Part shown: positions 24,818 through 33,331 of the stretch, in pieces
Layout: the number at the start of each line of letters is the position of its first letter
Numbering within the stretch: position 1 is the first letter of the stretch
NCBI RefSeq assembly: GCF_002007105.1
Contig: NZ_MVBC01000003.1
Location: forward strand, 304,546 to 368,545
Origin: Hymenobacter sp. CRA2
Lineage (GTDB): Bacteria > Bacteroidota > Bacteroidia > Cytophagales > Hymenobacteraceae
Direction: 5' to 3'
DNA length: 64,000 bases
Notes under the pieces: model-generated
The model's database searches: none
Told to the model about the DNA's origin: nothing
The model's input: only the letters and a program-made list of their open reading frames with translations
Program-made: the position numbers and the translations under genes

Positions 24818-25483
24818 CTATTTGCGGATTTCGCCCCCGTGAATCATATCGGAGGTGATGCCCTTATCCTTGTGCAGCTCGGCCCACACCACGCCCACAA
24901 TGTGGGCCACCACGAAGGCGATGATGAGGTACATGTTCACGTTGTGAATTTCCTTCACCGTGTGCTCGATCTTGTGCAGGGCCTCCACGTCGTCGGCGTA
25001 CGTGAGGATGAGGCCCGTTACCACCATCACCGTTAGCAGCAGGTAGAATACCACGTAGGAGTACTTCACCAGCACCGAGTGGCGCATACGAAACGCGCCG
25101 TGCTCTTCGGCCTGGTACTCCTTCGAGCGCCGCAGGCGGTGGCGGAACGTCTGCAGCGCCGGAGCAGCCAGCTCGGCCACCAGGCGCCAGCCCAGCAGCA
25201 CGGCCAGCGTCACGCCGAGGTAAATATGCCAGTCCCAGATGCGGTGGCTCACCACCCGGCCAATGCCGCGGGCCTGCTCCTGGCTCAGCGTGACGCCCGT
25301 TTTGGCCAGGTTTTCCTGGATTTTGGGCAGCTGCCCGCGCATGTTGATGATGACGCGCAAAAACAAAATGGTGCTCAGCAGGCCGGAAATGATGGCCGCA
25401 TTGCTCCAGTGCCAGATGCGCAGGGCACCGGAGTATTTGCTGGTGGCAGGAGCTTCCGTGATGGGAGCAGACGATTGGGACAT
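24818..25483 (-). CDS. Cytochrome b561/b6-type membrane protein
   Basis: 221 residues with four predicted membrane helices. Candidate haem ligands are the histidines in RIWHWSN, IWDWHIYLG, KIEHTVKEIHNVNMY and FVVAHIVGVVW, one or two per helix as in di-haem b-type cytochromes (hydrogenase cytochrome b, cytochrome b561 families). It would transfer electrons between the quinone pool and a periplasmic or membrane partner. No partner gene (hydrogenase, formate dehydrogenase or c-type cytochrome) is nearby, so its donor and acceptor are unknown. Closed by the terminator at 24752. Confidence 0.85.
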   Translation of the reverse strand: MSQSSAPITEAPATSKYSGALRIWHWSNAAIISGLLSTILFLRVIINMRGQLPKIQENLAKTGVTLSQEQARGIGRVVSHRIWDWHIYLGVTLAVLLGWRLVAELAAPALQTFRHRLRRSKEYQAEEHGAFRMRHSVLVKYSYVVFYLLLTVMVVTGLILTYADDVEALHKIEHTVKEIHNVNMYLIIAFVVAHIVGVVWAELHKDKGITSDMIHGGEIRK

Positions 25484-25602
25484 GACAGAAGAAGGTAAGC
25501 CCGCGGTGGGCGGCCGCTAAGCTAGAAAAACCACCGCTTCGACAGTGAGCCAGCTGCCAGGTTTAGAGCCTGCCCGACAAGTGGAACAGCCTGAAACAGG
25601 CG

Positions 25603-25704
25603 GTCATGCCGAGCGCAGTCGAAAACAGTTCGCGTGCTGATGCCCGATAGTAGCTCCACGAGAAGAATATTAGCCAGCAAGATGTCTCGACCAGCTCGAC
25701 ATGA
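25603..25704. repeat. Long degenerate palindrome, GTCATGCCGAG variant
   Basis: Left GGTCATGCCGAGCGCAGTCGA and right TCGACCAGCTCGACATGAC pair imperfectly, with inner CGCGTGCTGA opposite CAGCAAGATG. It is a more decayed member of the 9621/22353/50753 family. It lies in the 274-base gap between cytochrome b and aminotransferase, where nothing else was seen. Confidence 0.7.
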
Positions 25705-25757
25705 CGATCTGCATTTGTCGGATAGGCTTTTTGTTCCTGATCAGAGGAAGAACGGTA

Positions 25758-26957
25758 TCAATGCTGACGACCAGGGTACACGCGCAGCGCTTCGGCCAGG
25801 CAATCCATGGCCCGGTCGATGGCCGCCAGGTTGAGCACGTAGGCCAGGCGCACCTCCTGCCGGCCGCCGCCTGGCGTGGCATAGAAGCCCGTGGCTGGCG
25901 AGAGCATCACCGTGCCGCCCTCGTGCTGAAACGCCTCCAGCAGCCAGCGCGCAAACCGCTCCGAGTCGTCGATGGGCAGGTGGGGCATCACGTAGAAGGC
26001 GCCGCCGGGCACGGGGCACTGCACGCCGGGCATTTCGCGCAGGCGCGCTACCATTCGGTCGCGGCGGGCCTGGTACTCGGCCTTGGTGTGGTCGAAATAA
26101 GAGTCGGGCAGTTCGGCGGCGGCTTCGCCCAGCAGCTGGGCCAGGCCGGGCGGGCTGATGCGCATCTGGGCGAAGCGGAAGGCTGCGTCGTGCACCTGCG
26201 GGTTCTTGGTAACTAGGGCCCCGATGCGTGCCCCGCAGGCGCTGTAGCGCTTCGAAATGGTATCGAGCAGCACTACGTGGGCTTCGGCCGCGGGTCCCAG
26301 GTGCAGGGCGCTGACGTAGGGCGCGTCGTAGCAGAATTCGCGGTAGGCTTCGTCGGAGAGCAGAAACAGCTGGTGGCGCTGGCAGAAAGCCAATAGCTGC
26401 TCCAGCTCCGCGCGGGTGTACACGTAGCCGGTGGGGTTGTTGGGGTTGCAGATGAGCACGGCCTTGGTGCGCTCGGTCACGCGCGCTTCCAGATCGGCTA
26501 TGGGCGGCAAAGCAAAGCCGGTTTCGATGTGCGAAAGCACCGGCACCAGGTGCACGCCCGCCGCAATGGCAAAGGCCGTGTAGGCCCCATAGTAAGGCTC
26601 GGGCACGATGACTTCGTCGCCGGGGTTGAGGCAGCTGAGCAGGGCAAACAGAATGGCCTCCGAGCCGCCCGTCGTCACGATGAGGTCATCGGGCGTCACG
26701 TCGATGTGGTTGCGCTGGTAGTAGCTGGCCAGCTTCTGGCGGTAGCTCAGGTTGCCGGCCCCGTGCGAGTACTCCAGCACCCGGATATCGGCCTGCTGCA
26801 CGGCTGCCAGCACGGCCGCCGGCGTCTCGATGTCGGGCTGGCCGATGTTGAGGTGGTACACGTGAATGCCGCGGGCTTTGGCTGCGTCGGCGTAGGGCGT
26901 GAGCTTGCGGTACGGCGACATGGGCATGGCCGCGCCGCGCTGGGAGACTTGGGGCAT
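25758..26957 (-). CDS. Class I/II PLP-dependent aminotransferase
   Basis: 399 residues, cytoplasmic. The N-terminus MPQVSQRGAAMPMSPYRKLT and then YHLNIGQPDIETP are typical of the aspartate-aminotransferase fold. CNPNNPTGYVYT is the substrate/cofactor loop, and LDTISKRYSACGARIG holds the PLP-binding lysine. Substrate specificity (aspartate, aromatic or other) cannot be read from sequence. A TATCTTTA -7-like box (26970-26963) lies six bases before the ATG, implying an almost leaderless mRNA. The start at 26957 is kept because the first ten residues match the family. Confidence 0.9.
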   Translation of the reverse strand: MPQVSQRGAAMPMSPYRKLTPYADAAKARGIHVYHLNIGQPDIETPAAVLAAVQQADIRVLEYSHGAGNLSYRQKLASYYQRNHIDVTPDDLIVTTGGSEAILFALLSCLNPGDEVIVPEPYYGAYTAFAIAAGVHLVPVLSHIETGFALPPIADLEARVTERTKAVLICNPNNPTGYVYTRAELEQLLAFCQRHQLFLLSDEAYREFCYDAPYVSALHLGPAAEAHVVLLDTISKRYSACGARIGALVTKNPQVHDAAFRFAQMRISPPGLAQLLGEAAAELPDSYFDHTKAEYQARRDRMVARLREMPGVQCPVPGGAFYVMPHLPIDDSERFARWLLEAFQHEGGTVMLSPATGFYATPGGGRQEVRLAYVLNLAAIDRAMDCLAEALRVYPGRQH

Positions 26958-27058
26958 GGGCCTAAAGATAGCCGCCAGGGCATTTTAACCAGCAGCTAAA
27001 TTGCTCAGGCAAAAAGCGGAGCCGCCGGGCCGCAGCCGGCGAAGCGCTCAGGCCCGCG

Positions 27059-27529
27059 CTACTGGCGCAAATACCGACGCAGCTGGCGCCGAACGCGGGC
27101 AGGCAGTGTGCCGTGCGCCGCGTGGTCGGCCAGAACCTGGGTTTCGCGCTCCGGGCGGTACGCAATGAGTTGCTGCACGCCTACCCCGGCTATCGGGGCC
27201 ATCAGCACACCAAAAACCAGGGCGTGCTGACCAAAGCCGAGCCGAAATGTCGTCCCACCTAGGCCAAACCCGCCGCCCGAACTGCTGGAGGCATCGGGCT
27301 GACTGGCGGTAGCCACGCCGGCCAGCGTCAAATCGGCGGCTATGGCCCCGCCCGCCAGCAGGGCGCCCAGGCGGCGGTGCCGGACGAAAAGACGGTGCAC
27401 CGCCTGGGCCGTGTCGGCAGTGCTCGAAGGCCGCGTTACTGCCGGTAGAGCGTTATCGGCGGCGGGTAACTGCTGCGCCAGGGCCGGGCCGGAAAGAAAG
27501 AGCGTCCACAGTAGGATAATGCGTGGCAT
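27059..27529 (-). CDS. Hypothetical exported or membrane protein
   Basis: 156 residues. A signal peptide (LLWTLFLSGPALAQQ) is followed by two hydrophobic segments, LGALLAGGAIAADLTLAGVA and HALVFGVLMAPIAGVGVQQL, separated by a Ser/Gly-rich loop. The C-terminus is strongly basic (LPARVRRQLRRYLRQ). No family recognised. It lies 77 bases before the next minus-strand lipoprotein gene's stop, and could share a transcript with it. Similar two-helix proteins with basic tails are common as orphans in this phylum. Confidence 0.65.
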   Translation of the reverse strand: MPRIILLWTLFLSGPALAQQLPAADNALPAVTRPSSTADTAQAVHRLFVRHRRLGALLAGGAIAADLTLAGVATASQPDASSSSGGGFGLGGTTFRLGFGQHALVFGVLMAPIAGVGVQQLIAYRPERETQVLADHAAHGTLPARVRRQLRRYLRQ

Positions 27530-27606
27530 AATAGACAGGTAATGAGATAAGTAGCTGCCGTTGCTGGCGCTGTATGCGCCTGGAGGGTAGAATAATTCCG
27601 GCCGGG

Positions 27607-28425
27607 CTAGAAGGTGATGTCGAAGCGGCCGTTGGTGATGCGCACCTTAGCAGCGGCGGTGCCGGACGTGTTAGTGGTCAGATCGGCCACGAACTCAAAG
27701 GTGCCGGCGGCCGTCCGGTTGGTCAGATCGAAGCGGGTGATGTGCACCGTGCCCACGGGCTGGTTGGCGTAGCTGGTGGCGTGGCGGTCCATGGTTCCAA
27801 AACGGTCCAGGTAGTTGCTGACCATGGCAAACGGGTACTCTGCCACGCCAAGCGTGTAGTTGCCGACGCCTTGGAAAGCAGTGCCCGGTGCCCGTACCAA
27901 GTGCGGCAGTACCAGCGAAACCGCTTGATGAGCGCCGTTGGGCGCGGCGACTGTGCTGCCCTCCAGGGAGAAAAAGGAGTCGTAGATCTGGCCGTAAAAC
28001 AAGGCCCCGGCCTGTTGCGGCACGCCATCCTGCTCCCAGCTCATGGTGCCGCGGATACGCCCGTCGCGCACCAGCTGCATGCCGGCGGTTGTGGTTTGGC
28101 CGGCTTGCACCATCAATACTATCGGCGTAGTCGGGCTATAACCCGTGATGGGCGCTGCCGTGAGGGAATAAGTGCCGATCGGTACTGCTGCAAATTCAAA
28201 GGCGCCCGTCGTGGCGTTGGGGGCCACCGTGTTATAGGTGCCATCGGCGGCTGTCAGTGTCAGGCTGGTAGCGGCGCCGAGCGGCGTCACTACGCCTTGC
28301 ACCTTGCCGGTAGTGGGCGCGGGGGGCACCGACTCCTTGGTGGAGCACGAACTCAGCAACAGGGCCAGGACCAGGCCAAATAAAGCACCAACGGTACGAA
28401 GGCAGGAGGAAAAGAACGTAAGCAT
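27607..28425 (-). CDS. Lipoprotein with carboxypeptidase-regulatory-like domain
   Basis: 272 residues. The lipobox LALLLSSCSTK (Cys about residue 27) marks a lipoprotein. An N-terminal transthyretin-like domain (KVQGVVTPLGAATSLTL..GAFEFAAVPIGTYSLT) covers about 40-110. The C-terminal half ends in a beta-sheet DUF6252-like segment (GTFEFVADLTTN..AAKVRITNGRFDITF). Both halves suggest an envelope-displayed binding protein, but no ligand can be named. The start follows the signal sequence. The 158 bases upstream to the response regulator hold no gene. Confidence 0.78.
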   Translation of the reverse strand: MLTFFSSCLRTVGALFGLVLALLLSSCSTKESVPPAPTTGKVQGVVTPLGAATSLTLTAADGTYNTVAPNATTGAFEFAAVPIGTYSLTAAPITGYSPTTPIVLMVQAGQTTTAGMQLVRDGRIRGTMSWEQDGVPQQAGALFYGQIYDSFFSLEGSTVAAPNGAHQAVSLVLPHLVRAPGTAFQGVGNYTLGVAEYPFAMVSNYLDRFGTMDRHATSYANQPVGTVHITRFDLTNRTAAGTFEFVADLTTNTSGTAAAKVRITNGRFDITF

Positions 28426-28583
28426 CGTAGTCAGGAAGATGAAGCTGAAGTAGAAGAAGATAAGAGGCCGGGAAGCCTATTAGGGCAACTCCCAAGGCCA
28501 TATGAGCCGGGCGCTGGCTGATTTAGCAGGCAGCGGTTGAGAAAAGCAGGACTTTGGGAGTAATCGGCAGCTGCGGCGGGTGC

Positions 28584-29303
28584 TTAGCCGCCCACCACGT
28601 GGCGCTGCAAGGCCTCGAAGAAGCCCCGGCGGTAGGTGTCGCCGAGCGGGGCGCTGGCCTTGCCGTCCTGAAACAGGATCTGGTTGCCGTCCAGGGCTTT
28701 GATTTTGGGCAGCGACACGATGTAGGACTTGTGCACGCGCATGAACTGCGTGGCCGGCAGCCGGTCCTGCAGGTCTTTGATGTTGAGCAAGGTGATGATG
28801 CGCTCCTGCTCGGTGTAAATGGACACGTAATTCTTGAGCCCCTCCACGTACACGATTTCCTCGAAGGCCACCTTGCGCATCTTGCCCTTGCTTTCGGTCT
28901 TGACGAAGATGTAGTTATCGGGGGGCAGGGTCACGGGCTGGGTTACGGGGGCTTGGGCCTTCAGCGCTTTTTGTGCCGCCTTCAGAAACCGCTCGAAGGC
29001 AATGGGCTTGAGCAAGTAGTCCAGGGCTTCCAGTTCGAAGCCTTTGAGGGCAAACTCGCTGTAGGCCGTGGTCAGAATGACCTGGCACTTGCCCGTCAGC
29101 AACGGCATCACGTCGAGACCCGACAGCTGGGGCATGTGGATGTCGAGAAACACCAGGTCCACGGGCTGCGTGGCCACGATGCGCAGGGCCTCCACTGGGT
29201 TGGTGGTGCTGGCCGCCAGCTCCAGAAAGGGCGTTTTCTGCACAAACTGCTGGAGAATATCGATGGCGCCCTGCTCATCGTCGACAATAAGACACTTAAT
29301 CAC
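28584..29303 (-). CDS. LytTR-type response regulator
   Basis: 239 residues. The receiver domain CLIVDDEQGAIDIL..LVFLDIHMPQLSG has the phosphoacceptor Asp54 and the switch KPIAFERF. A C-terminal LytTR DNA-binding domain runs from about 145 (IFVKTESKGKMRKV..FMRVHKSYIV) to the end. It is the output of the sensor kinase encoded immediately upstream. The likely start is GTG at 29303-29301: the kinase stop TAG overlaps it by one base (TAGTG), and residues from VIKCLIVDDE match the family. The open frame to 29471 is an overlap with the kinase, not part of the gene. Confidence 0.92.
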   Translation of the reverse strand: MIKCLIVDDEQGAIDILQQFVQKTPFLELAASTTNPVEALRIVATQPVDLVFLDIHMPQLSGLDVMPLLTGKCQVILTTAYSEFALKGFELEALDYLLKPIAFERFLKAAQKALKAQAPVTQPVTLPPDNYIFVKTESKGKMRKVAFEEIVYVEGLKNYVSIYTEQERIITLLNIKDLQDRLPATQFMRVHKSYIVSLPKIKALDGNQILFQDGKASAPLGDTYRRGFFEALQRHVVGG

Positions 29304-30382
29304 TAGAGGACCAGGTGAAGGTGGGTAGTGTAGGAGTCGGGGCCGTCGTGAACGGTGAGCTGGTGGCGCTCGGGGTAAATGGCGGCCAGCCGGCGGCGCG
29401 TATTGTCGAGCCCGATGCCGGTGGAGTGTTCCACCGGACCGGTGCGCTTGCGGTTGCTGGTGTACAGCCACAGCTGGTTTTCTTCCACCCGTACCTGCAC
29501 CAGCAGCGGGTGCGCCGCATCGAACAGCTCGCCGTGCTTGAAGCAGTTCTCCACGAAGGTGATGAGCACCAGCGGCAGAATCAGCAGAAACTGCGTGCTG
29601 CCCTGCACCTCAAACCGCACCTGTAGCTGCTGGCCGAAACGCAGCTGATTCAGAGCCACGTAATTGCGCAGGTGCTGAATTTCCTTGTCCAGCATCACCT
29701 TGCCCTGTTCGCCGCCCTCGTTCAGGGCGTAGCGCATGATGTCGGAGAGCAGCAGCACGCTCTTGGCCGTGGGCTCCGAAAGCGGATACACCTGGGCGTA
29801 GAGGAAGTTGAGCGCGTTGAAAAGGAAGTGCGGGTTGATCTGGCTTTTGAGAAAGGCAATGTCGGCCTCCAGCAAGCCGCGCTCCTGCTCCCGCAACCGC
29901 TGCTCCTGCACGCGCAGCTGCTTTTGGATGCCAAGCGCGTGCTTCATGTAAGCGTAAGCTAAACTATAAGTGTAGAATAGTACCCCGCGAAGTATGCCAT
30001 AAGAAAGCAGGATGCGCAGGCTACGGTTGGGGATAAGCAGCGGGATATGTAAGTAGTCAAGCAGCGAAGTCGTGAAATAACGAATCGTTATATAAGCTGC
30101 GAGCAGGCCAATGACGCCGGCCGTGTATGCGCCATACTTTTTGGGAATGAAAAAGCGCGGAAACAGCCATTCGCTGTGGCTGTACACCAAGCCTGCATAC
30201 AAGGAGAATTGAAACAGGGAATCTACGGGGTGCGGAAACGGAATCTGCACCCCGATGATATAAGCGACTTCGTAGAGGTAATAGGCTATCCAAACGGCCA
30301 GATGAGAAAGGATAGTCTTGAGGCGCGTCACGTTAATTGCTAGCCGGAGTGGAGTATCGGAGGATAGCGCAAAGGTGTTCAT
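29303..30382 (-). CDS. LytS-type sensor histidine kinase
   Basis: 359 residues. Four or more membrane helices occupy residues 25-145 (AVWIAYYLYEVAYIIGV, GVIGLLAAYITIRYF, LRGVLFYTYSLAYAY), followed by a short coiled coil (QKQLRVQEQRLREQERG). The His_kinase domain has the phosphoacceptor His185 in KSQINPHFLFNALNF. The ATPase domain shows ITFVENCFKHG and STGIGLDNTRRRL. No periplasmic sensor domain is evident, so it may sense membrane state or a small ligand. The ATG at 30382 replaces a TTG seven codons upstream. Its stop overlaps the regulator's GTG. Confidence 0.92.
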   Translation of the reverse strand: MNTFALSSDTPLRLAINVTRLKTILSHLAVWIAYYLYEVAYIIGVQIPFPHPVDSLFQFSLYAGLVYSHSEWLFPRFFIPKKYGAYTAGVIGLLAAYITIRYFTTSLLDYLHIPLLIPNRSLRILLSYGILRGVLFYTYSLAYAYMKHALGIQKQLRVQEQRLREQERGLLEADIAFLKSQINPHFLFNALNFLYAQVYPLSEPTAKSVLLLSDIMRYALNEGGEQGKVMLDKEIQHLRNYVALNQLRFGQQLQVRFEVQGSTQFLLILPLVLITFVENCFKHGELFDAAHPLLVQVRVEENQLWLYTSNRKRTGPVEHSTGIGLDNTRRRLAAIYPERHQLTVHDGPDSYTTHLHLVL

Positions 30383-30470
30383 AAATCCAGCGTGACTTAG
30401 CAAAGCGCGAAGTGTCTAGCGAAAAACTGCCCGTGCGGGGCTGGCTTACTGGCCTGCGCGGTTCGGGCGC

Positions 30471-31133
30471 CTAGTGCACCAAGCTGATTTTGATACCGGC
30501 TTCCAGATGCGGAGCCAGCCGCAGCCCTTGGTAGCTGGTCAGTCCCATCCGGCGCGTTTCCAGCCCTGCGCCCAGGTAAGCGTCGAGCAGGCCGTGGCCG
30601 CCCACGCGGTGCTGCGTGCCCCATAGCACCGACAGGGCTGTGACTTCGTGGTGCAAACGCGGCGCGTAAAAAGGCGTGAAGCTGGTGGTGGCCTGTGCTG
30701 CTAGGTAGTTGCCCACGAAAGGCCCGTGGGCGCGCCCTTCGGCCCGGCGCTTTTCCTGGTGGTAGTAGTAGCGCGCGCCGGCATCCACGCCCAGCTCGGT
30801 GACGATGGCGTTGCGGCCCGCTTCGGGGGCGGCGGTGCGCGCGCCTACCCGCCATGCGCTGGAGACGTTGGCATAGGCCGCCCACGCCGGGGTGAGCTGC
30901 CGCTCCACGCCGAGCACCACCGGCAGCGCCGTGCCGCGGTAGCCGCCAATGGTGAGCCCGCGGGTAAGACCGGTGCCCAGCTTGACCAGAGAGGTGGAGG
31001 TAAAAGCCGGGGCCGGCGTCGTGGCCGCCGAAGTCGGGTCGGCCAGTTCCTGGCTTGCTTGCGCCTGAGACACTACCGGAGCACCAATGCTAGCCGTAAA
31101 AATCGAGGCACAGAGGTAAAGGTTGGTACGCAT
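30471..31133 (-). CDS. Hypothetical outer-membrane-type protein
   Basis: 220 residues. A signal peptide (LCASIFTASIGAPVVSQAQA) is followed by a Pro/Thr linker and a series of beta-strand-like segments (TRGLTIGGYRGTALPVVLGVE, AWAAYANVSSAWRVGART, GHGLLDAYLGAGLETRRMG), ending HLEAGIKISLVH. The pattern suits an 8-stranded outer-membrane barrel without an assigned family. It lies 88 bases upstream of the LytS-type kinase on the same strand and might be cotranscribed or monitored by that system (weak inference). Confidence 0.68.
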   Translation of the reverse strand: MRTNLYLCASIFTASIGAPVVSQAQASQELADPTSAATTPAPAFTSTSLVKLGTGLTRGLTIGGYRGTALPVVLGVERQLTPAWAAYANVSSAWRVGARTAAPEAGRNAIVTELGVDAGARYYYHQEKRRAEGRAHGPFVGNYLAAQATTSFTPFYAPRLHHEVTALSVLWGTQHRVGGHGLLDAYLGAGLETRRMGLTSYQGLRLAPHLEAGIKISLVH

Positions 31134-31444
31134 GGGTAAGGGTTAGTAAGGGGTAAAAGGGCTGAATACTAATCCATCAGTGCTCCGGGGAGTGTCGTTG
31201 GCTGAACTGGCGCTGATGATGGAACAAACCTATACCGGCCAGCAGGCCCGCCAAAAACTATTACACCAACGCCGCGTTTGGCAGGACCAACCCTAGTCAG
31301 CTGCCTGCTTCCCGCGCCTGAGTCAGGCAGTTTTTCGCCTCACCTGACTTTGAGCCCGGCCTATACACCGGCGCCGATTGAGCATAAAAAAACCGCAGGC
31401 CGATGAGCCTGCGGTTTTCGTTTGCGTCGGTTCGGGCGCCTTGT
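31134..31444. other. Gene-free stretch with terminator
   Basis: Apart from the terminator at 31385-31420, this 311-base stretch holds no convincing gene. A 26-codon open frame at 31216-31296 (+) has no recognisable product. Confidence 0.6.
31385..31420. terminator. Terminator of the aldehyde dehydrogenase gene
   Basis: AAAACCGCAGGC pairs with GCCTGCGGTTTT around a six-base loop. On the minus strand it is followed by TTTT and ATGCTC; on the plus strand by CGTTTGCG. It lies 25 bases beyond the dehydrogenase stop. Confidence 0.8.
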
Positions 31445-32989
31445 TTAGGTCGTCTCCGGCAGCAGAATGGCGTCTTCGTAGTTGCCGAGCACCGGCTCGG
31501 TGGGGGCACCCTGCGTCACGGCTTCCACCAGCAGCTTACCGCCCACGAAAGCACCCTTCCACGACTCGCCCAGGCCGCCGAACACTTCTTCCCGGTCGCC
31601 GCGCGAGCGGAGCTTGTTGATGCCCACCTTAAAGGCGCGCACTTCCTTGGCCGTGCGCTGGGCCCATTTCTGGTCGTCGGAGGCTACGGCGGCCACCAGC
31701 GCACCGTTCGAAATGTTCATTTCGCCCACCAGCTCCTCCACGCGGTCCACCAGCACCACCGAGTCGATGGGGCCGAAGGGTTCCTTGAAGTACAGCTCGC
31801 TCTGGCGCGGCAGGTTCACCAGCCCGCGCGGGGCGCGGTAGGCGGAGCGGTCCTGATCGGGCAAAAACAGCGAGTCGTCGAGCCTGCCCTCGTAGAAGGG
31901 CGTAGCGCCGGTTTTGAGCGCGTCGGCGTAGAGGCGGTCGAGGTCCTCGGCCTGGCGGCGGTTGATGACCGGGCCGAAAGCCAGGTCGGGCAGCTTGTCG
32001 CCGGGGTTGTCCAACAGCGTGGGGTTGCCCACTTTCAGGCTGCGGATGGAGTTCTGGTAGGTTTCCAGGAACTGCGGGAACAGGCGCCGCTCCACCACGA
32101 AGCGCACGTAGGCCGTGCAGCGCTGCTTGCCGTAGTCATAACCCTTCTTCAGCTGGTCGCCCAGGGCGTTCCAGTCGCTGAAATTCCAGATGCCGTAGGT
32201 GTTCACGCCCTCCATTTCCAGCATGTAGCGCTTGTGCACCGAGGCCAGCGCGTCGGCGATGTTGCGGCCGTTGTAGCGCCCGCCCACGAACGACAGGCAG
32301 TCGATGGCCTGGTCCTTCACCAGCACGTCGCTCAGCTCGCCACCCGAGCCGCTCACCAGCGTCACGGGCAGGCCGGCGCGGCGGGCAATGGCAAAGGCGA
32401 GGCTCAGCGAGATAAAGCCGCCGTCGGTGGGCGTTTTGGCCACGGCCGCGTTGCCGCAGAGCACCTGCACCAGCACGGCGTGCATCAGCACCGAGAAGGG
32501 GTAGTTCCAAGAGGCAATATTCGATACTACACCCAGCGGCTCGCGGCGGCCGAGCATGCTCTCGATGTGGTCCACGTACCACTGCGCCCCGTCGATGCAG
32601 CGGTCGATGTCGGTGAAGCCCAGCTTGTAGGTTTTGCCGATTTCCCACATCAGCAGCTTGCCGATGAGCTCGGCGTGCTGGCGCAGCTGATCGAGGGTAT
32701 CCTGCACGCGGTGCTTGCGCTCATCCAGGTCCACGCGGCCCCAGTCGGCGGCTTCGCGGTGGGCGGCCTGCACGGCGCGCAGGGCGGTGGCGCGGTCCAG
32801 CATGGGCAGCGCACCCAGCACGGAGCCGTCGATGGGCGAGACGAAGTCCTGCGGCTTGCCGGGCTCCTGCCAGCGGCCTTCCATCAGGTTGAGGTACTTG
32901 CCGTCCTGGTCGAAAATTTCGGGGGTGACTTGCTTCACCTGCCGGATCAGCTCGGCAAACTCGACTTGGGGGGAAACGATTTTAGGCAT
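31445..32989 (-). CDS. Aldehyde dehydrogenase family protein
   Basis: 514 residues, cytoplasmic. NAD-binding and active-site segments are VVSNIASWNYPFSVLMHA, AVAKTPTDGG, CLSFVGGRYNG, the general-base region YMLEMEGVNTYG and the cysteine nucleophile in YGKQRCTAYVRFVVE. FKEPFGPIDSVV and FGGLGESWKG are late family motifs. It clearly belongs to the ALDH superfamily, but the base motif (EGVN rather than ELGG) is unusual, so the substrate is not assigned. The ATG at 32989 (MPKIVSP) is used; 13 upstream codons are discounted. It is divergent from the pectin locus and could oxidise an aldehyde unrelated to it. Confidence 0.88.
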   Translation of the reverse strand: MPKIVSPQVEFAELIRQVKQVTPEIFDQDGKYLNLMEGRWQEPGKPQDFVSPIDGSVLGALPMLDRATALRAVQAAHREAADWGRVDLDERKHRVQDTLDQLRQHAELIGKLLMWEIGKTYKLGFTDIDRCIDGAQWYVDHIESMLGRREPLGVVSNIASWNYPFSVLMHAVLVQVLCGNAAVAKTPTDGGFISLSLAFAIARRAGLPVTLVSGSGGELSDVLVKDQAIDCLSFVGGRYNGRNIADALASVHKRYMLEMEGVNTYGIWNFSDWNALGDQLKKGYDYGKQRCTAYVRFVVERRLFPQFLETYQNSIRSLKVGNPTLLDNPGDKLPDLAFGPVINRRQAEDLDRLYADALKTGATPFYEGRLDDSLFLPDQDRSAYRAPRGLVNLPRQSELYFKEPFGPIDSVVLVDRVEELVGEMNISNGALVAAVASDDQKWAQRTAKEVRAFKVGINKLRSRGDREEVFGGLGESWKGAFVGGKLLVEAVTQGAPTEPVLGNYEDAILLPETT

Positions 32990-33135
32990 GGTACTGCGGT
33001 AAAGCGCCGTCCGGCTACCGGGGCGCAACTGTGGGACGATGGGGCGGCCGCGGCGCCTGCCGTGCCGGCCGGTGAGTAAGACCGCCCGAAGAACGTAGAA
33101 AATACTACGCTCCTACAGATAGAGCGGCGGGAATG

Positions 33136-33173
33136 TTTGTGAGAACGTTCCCGATATCGTTTGCGCAAATAAA
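33136..33173 (+). promoter_or_regulatory. LacI-type operator/promoter, copy 1 (before GH28)
   Basis: GAACGTTCCCGATATCG, then TTTGCGCAAATAAA, differs from copy 3 in only a few bases. The two AACGTT/ATCGTT half-sites form an inverted repeat of LacI-family type. It is 168 bases upstream of the polygalacturonase ATG, in the otherwise gene-free stretch 32990-33331. Control by the LacI protein at 38512-39540 is inferred. Confidence 0.7.
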
Positions 33174-33331
33174 AGCGCGGCCCGTTTCGCCGCGCCCGCG
33201 CGGTTTGGCCTAATATCAGCATGTAGAATAGGGTTGCTTTGCCACCACGCGGCCACTCCGGCGCGCCACAACCTCGTTTGCCGGGCCTCCAGTGGGCCGC
33301 TATCCGCCGTCTTTTCCCACCCATTGCGTAC

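Noticed and set aside
28584..31133. Two-component system as regulator of the pectin locus
   Set aside because: It is on the opposite strand, separated by an aldehyde dehydrogenase, and the locus has its own LacI regulator with matching sites.
31216..31296. 26-codon plus-strand frame upstream of the ALDH terminator
   Set aside because: Too short, with no recognisable product or promoter.
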